NCBI GenBank assembly: GCA_009617715.1
Contig: VTFK01000148.1
Coordinates: forward strand, 1,455,968 to 1,519,967
DNA: 64,000 nt
Reading direction: 5' to 3'
Source of the DNA: Plectrocnemia conspersa
Lineage: Eukaryota; Arthropoda; Insecta; Trichoptera; Polycentropodidae
Shown here: positions 25,701 through 40,700 of the stretch, piece after piece
Position numbering within the stretch: position 1 is the stretch's first letter
Layout: every line of letters begins with the position of its first letter
Program-made: the position numbers and the translations under genes
Notes under the pieces: model-generated
Databases searched by the model: none
What the model was told of the DNA's origin: nothing
What the model saw: only the letters and a program-made list of their open reading frames with translations

Positions 25701-28700
25701 CAATAACATAAGCGACAAGGCTTTGCTAATTTTGGATAATGCACCAGGGCATCCTACTAATTTATCCGAACTATCTGAAGATGTCATGATTGAGTACCTT
25801 CCGAAAAATACAACAGCTCTGATCCAACCAATGGATCAGGGTGCAATAGCCACTTTTAAGGCATATTACCTACGCCGAACTTTCCGACAACTTATAAAGG
25901 AACCCGATGGTAAATCTTCAATTAAAACACTTTGGAAAAACTATAACATCAAGGATGCTGTTGACAGCATCAGTGAATCACGAAAGGAATTAAAATTAAC
26001 AACAATGAACCATGTTTGGGAAAAATATGGTCAGAATGTGTAAAAAGTACTGATGCAGAAGTTAATTGCTTTCCTGAAATTAGGCAAAACATTTTGGATC
26101 TAGCACATGATCTCGGCTTTGAAGGTTTGAACGAACGTGATGTGCTTGATCTACTTGAAGCTGATAGGGAACCCCTTTCATATAAGGAACTCATTCAGTT
26201 GCAAGCAGAACCGGCATTTGATGAAGAGACAGAGTCTGTTGTATTCAAACAGCTAACATCAAAAAAATTGTCAAAAGCTTTTTCCTATTTCGAACAAGGA
26301 ATAAACATCTTCCTTAAAAACGATCCTGACGTCGAACGTAGCGCTAATGTTTCTCAAGGAATTAACTCAGCCATTAGCTGTTATTAATCACTGAAGAACG
26401 AAAGAGACAAAAAGGCAAGACAAACAACGTTGGACAATTTTTTTAAGCCAGGCCCATCCTTACCAGCGAAAAATGAGAACGACAGTGATCTGCAGGTTAC
26501 CATTTCTTCATCGTCTTCAGATTAAAGCCATTTAAAAAAAAAGTATGTATGTATTCATACACATATTTTATGTAACATGAAGATGTTTAATTTTTGTTTA
26601 TGGATTATTGTTGGTTTTTGGAGTCTGTCATTATTTTATGTACAAATGTATGTATTTTTGATTTAAATGAAATAAAAAGATAAAATGCATTTTAAATGAT
26701 AAACTATGTTACATATTTAACAAATTTGGAACCGATCCCATTGAATTTGTATGAATTTGTATTAGAATAATTGATTCGTTATACGGCTTTTCGTTAGCGG
26801 CCAAGTTTCGTGGAACGTATCTAGGCCGTAAAGCGAGGTATGGGTGTATTGAAAATCAGCATTTTACAACACGCGACAATAAAAAAACGGCATAATGTAA
26901 ATTTGTCTAGGGAAAATTTCGTGTAAAGAAGACATTTAGATAAATATCAAAAAAAATAGTGTTACCAAAAAAAATGAAGAGAAGTTGAAAAATATAGTTC
27001 ACAAATCTCCATTGTCCAAATTCTTACTAAGAAAATCACTCAATCACAGCCGCCGAAGATGGAATCTGGATTAATATTATGGCAAAAAGTACATTATAAG
27101 CGAATCTATATTTAATATAGGTTATATTTTACCAAAAAATCCATCAGGCACAATGCTAATTAAACAGTGTTATAAAGAAAAAAACAAGTGAAATTATTTA
27201 ATTGAAAAAATAAAAGAACCATAAATTTGAATTATCTTAACTTTGAATGAATGGACGATATAAGAAATTGAAGTTATTTAAAAATAATTTTACATGGTGA
27301 GGAAAATCAAATTTTCAACCTTGGTTTGGTATTAGTAATAGGAAATGCGACGCCATAGAAACAAAAAATATGGTTGAAAATCGCTTGACAGAATTTGATA
27401 CAATATTAACGACGACGTTATGACCTCAAAAATGTTAAAAATTGGAGGCAAAAGCTCAGTATAAAATATTTTATGTCGGAATCATGATATAGGTACATTA
27501 CTCATAAAATGTATAAAAAATATGAGCTCGCTGATTCTGACATATAATATAAAAATGATGATAAGCTTTTCAGGTCTATTCAATATTAAGATTTATTATA
27601 CATATGTACATTGTAATTAAAAAAATATTTTTTTATTAATAAATGTTTCAATAAGTTACAAAAAAATTATTTAAAATAAAATAATATGAGTCAATTTAAT
27701 AACTGTGATATTTTTTACTTTATAAGAAACGACGTAGGTGTATGAAAAATATATTTGCGCATGCAAATATTTTCAGAAAAGTTTGTAATGCAACCGTAAA
27801 TAGTTGTAAACGTATTCATATCACGTAGTAAATGAACTTTACTTTATAAATTTTAAAAACAATATGCTTCTGAAAAACGAGAAATATAATTCTGACCGTA
27901 GTTTAACAACGGTGAAAATGTTTAAAAATGAGATAATACTATTGCAATGTATATATAGTTTTTATTTATTTACTTAAGAGTAGAAATTTCTTAATATTTT
28001 TTTTTAATAAATAAGCATTGTTCTAATTTTACTTATGTAAATGATAATTTGTCACTACAGAAATTAATTTATTATATGCTTATTGTCTCCTAACGTCTCT
28101 AATGCAGCAGTATTACAAAAAAGCATTAAGGTCAAGTCAATTAATATGCAAATTAATCTACCTATTTTAATTTTTATATTAATTATTTATTAATACTAAA
28201 AGTATTTTATTCTGCATCAATGATTCTTAAACTCTATATTGTAATTTATTAGTACAAGGTGTAACAATATCTTTTAGCCATTGAAGCGTACTTCAAAAAA
28301 TACTAATATGTCGTAACCACTCAATGGTTATTTTGCCGCCAGTTCATAATAATAAGATACGCATTAATAACTATGATTAAAATTGCCTCCAGGTAATAAA
28401 AATAAATGTAGTACTGATTGCTTGATTAGATGTGATTTTTTGGGGTGAAATTTAAAGAGCAGTACTATATTAGCCCCATAAGCAATATTGCTTAGAATTC
28501 AAAAACAAATAACGAGAATTCACGCGAAACTTTTGCGCCGTATATTAAGAAATATGCGCCCTAGATAAGAAAAATGTCTGAGCAGAGACGTGGGCCACCT
28601 TCAGGACTACGTCTTTAAAACTACGCGCTTATATAATGTATTACATTACATAGGAAATAATATTTGTACAAAAGTTTTAACATAATATAATATAACATTG

Positions 28701-31700
28701 AATGCGTATCGCGTTTCATTTTGTAGAATTGTGTGGAATTGTTTACAATATTTCGCAAAAACAAAGATAGTTATTACGTACTAGGGATTCTGTTCGATAG
28801 TTTTAAATCGAGATTTCCTGAAAAGTCGTAAGAAAATACTCGTCATGTATTTATCAATTTCCTTGAAATTCGAGATAGCATTTTGTTTTTAATTATTACG
28901 TATACATCAAACCTTACTTTATGTTTTAATTATATTTAAAAAAATGTAATTCTTACAAAATTAAGTTTTAACACATACATAGTAATGTATAAATATATAT
29001 GATTAAGAATTCACTAAGACCCCATAAACTTTTGAATAAAAACTTGATTATGCGTTAACATATTTGCGATAATAATAAAGAGCGTAATGAAAAAAATGTT
29101 TCAGAGATAATATATGATTTTAATTTACCAGACATGTTATAGAATTATTGAATTTCACAATAAAGTCTGAAATTCAACGATTCTGATAATTCATAAAATT
29201 TAAGGGCTTGAATTGATATTGATATTGGTTACAAATGATTGGAAGCTAATATTGATATTCTGAGTAATATTCAAAGTTTTCATTCCAGTGGATTCCATTC
29301 CATTACAGAATTTATATAAATATTAAAGCACACATTAATTAAATAATAAAATAATACATTCCTTGCCTCTCTTAAATCATGCATAAGGTAATTTTTCACC
29401 TTTGTTAAATCTGGAATTTGAATCAGAACGATTGAATTTGCATTTGAATAATTTGCCAATTGAAACGAAAGATAATCTTTAAAGAAATTTATTAATAAGA
29501 ACAAACATTGTTAAGCTGTCATCTGAAGGTTAAATAATTATAAGGGTTTCAATCAAAATTTTGATCGTTCTTGATTGATAAGAATTTGAACATGATATTT
29601 TTTTACGGTCACATTTACATATGCATGCTGTTTTGTTTTTAATAGTATTATTTCTCCTTCAATTTTAGCACCATCTGGATATTTTACGAAAACAATAAAA
29701 TTTAAAATATCAGTTCGAAATTAATATTACTTGCAATAAATAAATTTAAATTAATGACTTATTTACTTTCAAGATCATTGCAATGCTCTGGGATCTCACG
29801 CATATACAAACAATCGGAAGCATGCAACGTATAATTGATCACGAGATTCTCCAAATTAAATCCATATACTTGTAACGATTGACCTTGTGATTTGATTATT
29901 GTTATTGCAAAATCAAGTTTAATTAGAAATTGGCATCGTTTGAATATCTGTTGATCAATATGCTATCGTTTGAATTGCATTTTTATGCAACGAATCAATT
30001 ATCACAATTAATATGCATTATTTCATAAAATATACTTTCAACATCTAAAACTTAATTTATTATGGGTTACAAAGTAATGTGTAAAATATAACGGCGGTGA
30101 GCAACTAAAATTTAGTTTATGGGTTATTAAAAATATATGACGTCAAAATTATCGGAAGCGTTTTGAGCCCGACAACATTATAAAAACAACAGCGTTACTA
30201 ATAAGAACAAACTGTCAAATTTTCAGCGAATTCGGTTCAGTAATTTTTGAGTTTGGCGTACATACACATACGAAATAAACGATGTATTGATTATGCGGAT
30301 GATAACACAAGCGGATCTTAATTACCTTTTTTTATTATTGATAGTGGTATTGTTATCTTAATATATTCAAAAGGATCGTAATAAAATAAAATAGTACTGA
30401 CATGTAACAATAAACCTTGCCTAAATGCCATATTTTCATTTCTACATAGTTTTACGTTACTTTTATGATATTGTATTTATTTTTTATGCCAATATACATT
30501 TAATATTTTAAGTTAAATATCATAAATTTTAAGAATTAATAATTTAGAAAGATTTCAAGCTGGTTTTGTGTGGTTACGCCCAAATCAACTTAAACAGATT
30601 TTATAAGAATACGGTAAGAATCATATGTGAGGGGTAATTAGTACAAAAGTAGGGATTATATTGATGAGAATACTACTTGACAGCTCAAGGGATTGTCGAA
30701 TTGCCACTAATTACATATAATTGAACGAAAAAATAAACGCATTAAGAAAAAATGGGTTTACGCCTTTTAAGAAACACAATATTTTAGGTAATAATAAAAG
30801 GTTATCAAAGTTTCAGCGACTAATACTATAATTTGCATAATTATTTATTATTTAAATACCTAATAATTCGATGAAACTATTAATTTTATTATTATAGATG
30901 TTGCTTATTAATAAACTAATTATACTTTATTTTAAAAAAACTATCAAAAGTAAATTTAATAAATGTAGTTTAAAACTGAAATAGGTCATTTAGGCAAGAC
31001 GATATAAAAAAGTTGTTTGAGAGTTACGCAAGGAATTAATTTTATTATATATGTCACTACTTTTATGTTCTTAAAAGATCTTTTTAAACGAACTTGAATA
31101 AAAATTACGTTTTTAATAATGTAAAAAGTAATTAAAACGAGCTCGAGATTTCACAGCCGTATTTTTCACAAAATTAAAATAGGAATTCATTGGATTTAAT
31201 ATAAGTTAGTTAATGCTACATTGATACCAAATGCAATATAGCAATTGTTTGCCACTCGTATATTAAATGCTAACATTAACTTTTTTTATTAAAAATTTTT
31301 TTTTTGTCTAGAACAGGGCTAAGTAAACCCTTATAAGCACACTAAACACATGATTAAAGCATTAGATTTCTTCAGAAATTTTGAGGTCAATTAACCTTTG
31401 CTCCAGATGAACGAATTGTTTTATGATGAATATTTTGAAAAACTGAAGAAATTGTGTTTTAATATTATATATAAATATTTATATAATATTATTAAATATT
31501 TTTTGTTGGTAAAATAACACATATTTTCACAGAATTTCTTGAATATAAATATGGAAGGATATTCGGCTTACGAAGCGATTCCTTCATAACAAATAATGAG
31601 CCCTTCAAATGTTTCACTCTCGATCGATTATTCGACAATTTATTCAGAAGCTTTAGTTTTGAAGACAAACAAGATGTTATTAAGAATATAAGGCATACTC

Positions 31701-34700
31701 CGAATAATTCATAAAAAAATTATACTCGTCACTTCAAGACGTTATAATTCGTCAAAATGGCTAACTGCGTGTAAAAAAAATCATTTCATTAGTTTCAATT
31801 TAATTAATCGTACCATCACCAGTTAATTTAAGCATACCATTTATTTATAGTATATTATAGGTGAATTAAATTTGTAATTGCCCTTTTATATAAAAAATGC
31901 TTGTTTCAATATATTTTCAAGAAAGAACAGACGATTTCAGATTCTCTCGACCTGCAGAAGGATCTCAATTCTTTGTAAAAATGGGCTTTCAGTGTGAAGA
32001 AATGTCACACAATTTAATTTTCAAGGTCGTTGATGACGGCAAATTATTCCTACCATCTAGATAGATATATTCTAGACAGGTCTTCTTTTACTAAATATTT
32101 AGATGTGACTTTCGAAGAACGTTGGAATTTTAGAGTTCGCTCGGTTTTATCTTAAAAAAATGTGCGCTAATTCAGGAATTCTTTGGTATTGCGCACTTTT
32201 GATGATGCTCTAGTCCGTAGCGTACTAGAAACTACCTATACTCTTTGGATTCCAGGCGTAATGAGTCAATGTAATGAATTGAAACTGGAAAAATTACAGC
32301 GTAAATACCTGCAACATTTATACTTGAAGGAATACGGGTATCATCCGTTTTTGTTTCTCAGTGCTTTTATACTGAGAGCGCTGGGATACTTTTCTTTGTC
32401 ACTTCCGGAAATTGCACAAAGGCATCGAACCCTTAGGTGCTGGAGCAGCTCTTAATGTGGACTCCGAAAGGTGCTTATATTTCTCGGTCGCGTCCACTGT
32501 TCTTGCCTGTAAAGTCTAGAACCGAAGCAATTGCCAACTCTTCTCTGGCAAAGGCCAGTGCATTTTCTTGTGCACATATGGGGTTTTGGTTCAATTCGTG
32601 TGGGACAATACACACCTGTTCAGGTGATTTGTGTCTGATCTTTTATCTTGTTTTCGTGTTTCTACTTATATTTATTTATTTATTTATTAAAATTATAACC
32701 ATCGTGACCTGACAGGCAAACCTAATGCGTCACGATAGTCAAAAGTACTAATACATCATAATACATACAAATATAAACAAGACAAAACAACAGACACAAA
32801 TCACCTCAATAGGTGTGCATTGTCCCATACGAACTGAACCAAAACTCCATATTACTATGGACAGAATTGAGCAGATAAATAGCCTTGGCCAGAGAAGAGT
32901 TGGCAAGTGCTCCAGTTCTACACTTAACAGGCAAGAATAGTGGACGCGACCGAGAACTATAACCACCTTCAAGAGCCCACATTTGAAGCTGCTCGAGCAC
33001 TGAAGGATTGTCTACGATGCCCTTGAGCAATTTCCAGAAGTGTTTAATTACATAAACACTTTTGCGAGTCGACGAAGAAACGTAACCCAGGGCTCCCAAA
33101 ATAAAAGCACTGGGAAACAAAAACGGATAATACCCGTATTCCTTCAAGTATAAATATCGAAGAAATTTACGTTGTACTTTTTCCAGCTTCAATTCATTAC
33201 ATTGATTCATTACGCCTGGGATCCAAATGATGGAGCTAGTTTCTAGTATGCTGCGGACTAGAGTATCATAAAGAGTGCGCAATACTAAAGTATTCCTGAA
33301 GTAACGCGCATTTCTCAAGATAAAACCGAGCATTTTTAAGGATTTGCTATGAGTCTCTGCAATGTGCTGGCTAAATTTCCAACGTTCTTCGAAAGTCACT
33401 CCTAAATCCTTAGTTGAAGAAAACCTTTCCAGAAAATATCCGCCTAGATGGTATGAATATTTTGCCGGCGTTAACGACCTTAAAAAAATGAAATTGTGTG
33501 ACATTTCTTTACACTGAAAGGCAATTGGTTATAGCAAGCCCATTTCCATATAGAGTTGAGATCCTCCTGTAGGTCGAGGGAATCAGAAATCGAATGCATT
33601 TTCTTGTAAATTTTCAAGTCATCTGCATATAATACAAAATCTGAATGCTCTATTGCTGTTTCTATGTCATTAATGAACAATAAAAACAACAATGGACTCA
33701 AATTGGATCCTTGAGTTACTCCAGTAGGGGTCTTATATCGTTCTGAAAAGGAGTTATTATACTTGACGAATTGATATCTATTGGTCAAGTAATTTGAGAA
33801 TAGATTTATGAGATCTTCAGAAAACCCGAAATTAGATAACTTTTTTACAAGTAAAGCATGGTTAACTTTATCAAATGCACTTGTACACCAGAGTCCAATG
33901 ATTTTGAAACATAGTTAGACAAAACCATTAGATTAGTGACAGTGGATCGAGATTTACGGAAACCATGTTGTTGGTCGAGAAGCATACACCTGCAATGATT
34001 AAAAATGTATTTATGCAAAACAATTTCAAATAATTTTGCAGGTGATGAGATCAAAGCTATTGGCCTGTAATTGTCAATCTGAGATTTGGGACCCTTTTTA
34101 TGAATTGGAGTGACCTTTGAACATTTCCACAATTCTGGAAAACAAGAGGATCTCAAAATTAAATTAAATATAAATTTTAGAGGCTGTAAAATACCAGACT
34201 TGCATCCTTTCAGAATGTAGTCTGGAATAAAATCTGGTCCCGAGGTAAAAATGGGCTTTAGTCTGCTAAATCCATATTACATATCAACCAAACTAAAGGT
34301 TTTGATTGATAACAAAGATGACCATGAACGATGAGTCTCATCGTAATTAGAATTAAACTATGTATATGTGTGTTTAAAATTATAATATATTTTAGACTTT
34401 TAGAAATCGTAGCGCATTAGGTTGAACTGTCAGGTCACAATGGTCATAATTATAATAAAGAAATATCTAGATTTTTTTTAATACTATATTTACTTTAGGG
34501 GCAGATAATTTGTTTGAGTGCTTTAGGCCTCTAAATGTCTTAATCTGACCCTGGTCCGGAATAATCAGTGTCCGAAAATTTTCCCGTCTGCAATATTTGT
34601 GACCGGAATAATCCTCTGGAAAAATCACTGAGCCAAAAGAAACATGTAAAACTGCGTATTTACCGTAACATATTTACTGAGCTCTCGAGCGTAATATGTC

Positions 34701-37700
34701 ACACATATATTGTCTAACCTAGTTTATAAAATCGATATTTTTTTGTTTTTTAATTACTCACATCCCATCACCGCGTGGCATTTTTTTAAAGTACATTTAT
34801 TAATCCCTAATTTATTTTAAAGTCTTATCAATAATATTTCTTCCTAAAATAATTGATCTGTCATAAGCCAGTAGTAAAATCAATTTATCGCGTACCAATC
34901 ATACTGTTTAAAACTAGGCCAGTTCCTGGCCTATTTTTACGCGATAAATTGATTTCACTACTTAGAATACGAAAAAAAAACATCACTATAAAATTGCATT
35001 TTAAATGAGATTTTAAAACGTTTACTAGTAAAAAAGTGTTGTTCAAATCGTAAATATGTCGCGGTATTCAATATTTAAATATCTATAATTGACTGACCTG
35101 ATCCCAACTCGGAGGTCCCGATCCCGGCGGTCCAGACGGTGGCATACCCACAGCCCCTCCCAGCGATCCCGGAAAAGCTCCGCCGCTAACGTCAGCAGAT
35201 TCGAATAAACGAAGGACGGAGCGATCGCGTATATCGCGCAGATGAGACCTAAACGTAGCAAAATTTATAACGATACATGAAAAATCCGTACAAAATGACA
35301 TACGCCAAAAGAGCATTGTTGTAAAGCAGCTAGTAGTACCTCATAATCTGACCGTTTTTCTTGTAATAACTGAAAAATAAATCAATAGTTAAGTGCTAAA
35401 TTCGTAATCGCCTTTTTCCTCTCAATCCGCGTGAGATTAACCCTGCGTTGGTCGTAATACAAACGTTAGATACGCTACCATACATTATAATTATTTATTT
35501 ATCTATACATCTACCGCTTCAGTATTATATATTATATATAAACCCAGGGCTTTTTTGTCATGTAACGCGGTGGAACGGAGCTCCAACACCTTTTTTACGG
35601 TATTTTATTTTTTAAAAGCGATTGACAATCTGGGTAACATTTTATTTCTTTACATACGTACATATGACGTCATTATATTTATTTATTTATATTTAAGTAT
35701 AAAAGTAAAAGCTTAAGTTTAAAAATGAAAGAAAATTTTAGTTACTTCTCAATCGCTATTCGCACTAAAAAAAAGAGAAACGACGACAGAAAATATAGAA
35801 ATATTGATATAATAAGAAGCTTCGGATGCAAAATATGGAATGATAAGAATTTAATTTACATTTTTTTTACAATAATACAATTTTCAATAAGTGAGAATCA
35901 AATCAAAAACATCTAAACCAAATTTTGACCAATAGGAGAGCGCAAAAAACAATTATCGCTTCTCAGAAGTCAAAAATTCACGTCAAAAGCAATAAAATCG
36001 TGCCGTCGTTCCCACTGCGCCGGCGCCGACACGATTTTATTACTTTTGACGTGAATTTTTGACTTCTGAGAAGTGATAATTGTTTTTGCGCCCTCCTATT
36101 GACCAAAATTCGATTTGAATACACTTTGGTCAATAATTTTTTAAATAAATAAATCACTCATATATTTTTTTATGCGGTTCGTGGCATAGAAAAATATGCT
36201 TTAAATTTAATTTAAATGATATTTAAACATATTTTTTTAGTAAAACGCTTGACAAAAAGTAAGTTCTGGCACCTTTTTTGTTTAAAAAAAAGTCCTATAT
36301 AAGTAAAATATTTAACTTATTTTAAGTACATTTAATAAACAAAAAAGTAGATGAATATCTTTATATTCTGGATGATATCTAGTATTATTTTTATAAATTG
36401 TCCACTCACATGTCACGAGTCTATGATGTACGCAGTTAGTAGTTAATTGTTATTTAGAAAAACAAAGCCTGAATAATGGCTTTTATTTCAAAAATCTATT
36501 TTTATAATATGTGTCCTTAAAGTTTTAAATTAATCAGACTTAATAAACGCGCGATAAATATTAAAATTACTTATTGATATGCAAAATTTTTAGTTTTAAA
36601 TTACTTATTAGTTATTCTTCTAAAAGGTTTTAATTTTTGTATTGGAATAGTACGGCAAAATTCATTCATTCTCTTTTAGTTAATAAATATTTGATGTTTT
36701 AGCATGCTACATATTATATACTTGAGTTTTTAGAGACATTAAATATATAATCATTATAATATATAATACAATAAAACTGCAATTGAACAAATTTAAAGCA
36801 AAGTGAACCAATTAATTTTACTCAAATTTTATAAAAATCAAATCAATAATATATAAGCAAGATAACAAAAAAATAGTAATCCCGAAATAAATATGTTTTT
36901 TTAATAAAACTTCGATTCTTAATTTTTATTATATTGATTAAAAATATAATTTCCTTCTCAAGACATAATTATCTCCAACTTCTAGATCAATCTTTTAATT
37001 ACATTTGCACAGGATATTGCAGGCTTTGATTCAAAATATTTTGATATCCTCCTTTTCATATCGTCTGCATTTTTTTCCATCTAGGAAGTGTTGCATCGAT
37101 CGAAATAAATGACATAAGAATTATTTGACAAGATCCTAGATCTTATCAAGAGTAAATTTTGCCACAAATGCACATTTTCGTGTTTTAGAACCATACGACT
37201 TATATTGACAAGTGCAGGCAGTTTTTTTATTACTTCATACAAACTATGCATTTTTAAAATAAATTATTAAACTTTTTTGTATACTCTCAATGATGTAAGG
37301 TAGTAAAAATTAATAATATTTAGGTGTTACGACAAAAAATAATTCTATTTTTTATATTTATTTACCTAAAAAAATAGAAGATAAATCAAGTGTGATATAA
37401 AATAAAACACCCGTCAACACATTTTAATTAGATTAACTTGTACCTATTATTAATTATTATTCTATAAAAAAAAAATTCTTAAAAAAAAACATATTTTGCG
37501 CAAACTTTTGCAATACGTTTTTCAATAAAATATAATTATTGCGACTTATTTCCCGCTAATATTTACCGCCTATGTTAAGTGAAGCATATTCTGTGAAATA
37601 TTAATGTAAAAAGATTTCTGAATGGAGATGAAAAAGCACAAATAGAAAGAATTTTATGTATGCAATACATGCTTTTGTTTTCACTTCACCAGCCATCCCT

Positions 37701-40700
37701 ATCATACAAAATGAGACATTTAGAACTCCATAATACATCCCTGATGTAAATCAAATCTATTTATTGTATGTTGACACGTTGCGCATATCGTTCAAAAATA
37801 TCGAACATGTCAAATTATTTGTTCTTAAAAATGCGTCGAAATATCGGTCGGTGGGATTTTTGCATTGGTAAAATGGAACCAAAAAAAATAGTTCTACCGA
37901 TATTTCATTTCGTAATACTGATAGTACCAAAGGTCAATACTGGTATCGGTATTGCAATATTGCAAACCCTAAGTACACTATACTTAATTTAATCATTGAA
38001 TTGCTTCAAAATATAAGGGATTTTTGGTATAAAAAAAAACAATATGCGTATATCTCGTCTCATTTCGATCATCGAAGGGTTAAAAACGTGACTTTGAGCG
38101 ATTGGAGTATTTTTTGTTGTCAAAATAAAAAAATATAATAATTGAAAAAAAATACGGTCGTAGGTATGATCTCGACTCTCCCGGGACTAACCTCAGGTCC
38201 TCTAGCTCGTAAAACATGTCCTTGGATGAATCATGGATGTAGATCTTGACCAGCGGACTGTCCAGATACTCCATAGTAAGTTGCTTGGGGAAGCTCCTAA
38301 CGAAAAGGGCCTTCACAGTATCGATGGATGTTATCTCGTTGGGCAGCAGGGCCCTCTTCGTCTCGCTTCGGTACTGGAGGAATACCAAACCTGAAAAAAA
38401 ATACAAACAATCTTATGTGACCACGTTAAACCGTTACTTTCGAATCTATGTATGTCTGCTGAAAAAACAAATTTAGATTAAATGGTCCCTTAAGACTAGA
38501 ACCTAAAATAGTTCTGTCCTCGTCAATCACTTAGTTATTTTTATATAAACGATTATTACCATATTTGAAACACATTAAAAAAATACATTTAAGAGTTTCT
38601 GATGTATAACCAGTGTTTTTAACATGTATATCTGATGCACATAATTTACCTTCTAGTCGTATCGACCAATGTTAAAAAATATAGTAATGAATAATAAAAA
38701 AAAATACTTTTAATAACTAAAATTTCGAAGGAATTTTTTAGACCCTATTATTTTCCCGAATTATTTTTATGCGATTCTGAATATATATTAGATTTTGGAA
38801 AGTTTTGGAAAGCATACCTAATTTTTCAACATAAGCTGTGTTTTTTTAATCTTGTGGAACGCATCTACCGCATAAAAAGAAACTCACAGTGAACTTAAAA
38901 TATAGTTTGGTATTTTTTTCTTAACAAAGATTTATGGCATGTTTACTCAGACTCTCTGTATTATTTTTTTTACTGTTGCAATTAAAAACATCATAATAAA
39001 ATAAATACAAATTTTATTTCGATCGTTTTAATAACCATTCCGATGTTATTTTACTAAAGTTATTGAAGACGAACTACTAATGGTTTATTAGATAAGATTT
39101 GCAATATTCGAGAACTTATAGGCACAACTTGCTTTGACGCATTTAATGAGTAAGGATATACAATATAAGAGTTCATGAGAATACAAAAATATTTCTATCG
39201 TGTCAATAAGGATTTTGAAAGCTTTGCTCGTTAATTAAGTCGTTGCTGGAGACTTTGCAAACGTGAAGTCGTTTCAGATTATTTTCCAGTTCACGAGTTT
39301 AAAGAGCAATTTTATCTTGGAATTGCGATAAAAATAAATTACAATCTGCATTTCCATTTAATTTTATTAGGTTAACTGGAATCGACTGTACATTAATTTT
39401 CTCCACGATCACGTTTTTTTAAAATTTCCTTTAAATGAAATAGTTATTTTCTATTTGTCGCGCACCTATTTATTGAATAAGCTGAAGGGCATGAAGTCAA
39501 ATAATATATTATATAGAAATTAAAATTATAAGACTGTACCACAGTCTGACGTTAGTGTCTTGGTGGACATTACAAACCTCAGTATTTATGATACAATTAT
39601 TAACCCAAATGCAAAGCCTATTTTATCTTTAAGCTAGAACACACAGTAACGAAAATACTGGGCTTATAAAAATATATTTTGGCGTCCCTTATGAGTCATT
39701 AGAAATAATTACTAGCTTAAAAAAAACAGCATCATAGTAAAAAAATACTTTAATAAATATGGATATGAAAAACGACATTAAATAATTTATTGCTTCAAAT
39801 TGATTAACATGTAGAGAATAATTATAGAAAAAGATAGATAATATATAACGTAGTTAAAGTATTACACATTTTAATTTTTAACTCATAAAAAACGCAAAGA
39901 CTTATGGTACAACTTGATTAGGGCATCCAAATACCTGTCCGAATTTATTACCCGGTTTTCGGATATTTTTTTATTAAAAAAACAGGTATTTACGAATATT
40001 ATATATCTTGGATTTTGAATTTTATCTTAAATTATCTTGAATTTTAAATATAATTCATTCTACCTTTTCGATACCTCGATTACCTACTCGTGATTTTAAA
40101 GGACTTGGTAGCACTAAATATCGTTGCCCGGAAGGGTTTAACGAATCTCTAAATTGGTTTTGCAAAATAAAAAAAAAGACGGAGAAGTTTGCTTCTTTAA
40201 AATCGTGTTACAACAGATGTTTAATTAAAAAAAATTAAATATTATATTGAAATAAAAAGAACCGGGTACCCGTTACTTGATATTATTAAATGAAGTACTG
40301 AAACTTTTAAAATATGTTTTCGATGATAAAAAAGATAAGATTTTTTTTATTATATATTCAAATGAGACAAATTAAAACACAAAAAAACGATAGATATATT
40401 TTATCCTAAATTAGAGTACAAAATATTTTATTTGTGTACTTTTAAACGTGAGTTCACAAATCTGTTAATTAAAAAAGAAACTGACTGCGAAAGATAGAAC
40501 CAAATATTGATAAATCGGTGATAAACAATATGTTTGTTTTTATTGCTATTCATAATTTTTATTCCTAGTATTTTTTGATCTCCACATTTCTGATGTTTTT
40601 ACTATTGTTACTGTGATTTTAATCAATATAATGATAATATAATATAATATATACATTTTAAATTTGTCGCAGAATCTTGTTGTTTTTTTTTCTTAAAGAA

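Larger units (their letters stand above)
22716..35097 (-). other. SRCIN1-like gene, intron between exons 5 and 6
   Basis: Holds the second SINE-like copy, the Tigger/pogo element, three LINE fragments and a fold-back repeat, all listed separately. The stretches 23.4-25.1, 26.9-31.9 and 34.5-34.8 kb show nothing I recognise. Confidence 0.6.

Noticed and set aside
37768..37992. 74-codon + strand open frame
   Set aside because: No motif or splice context. It contains a short internal near-repeat only.
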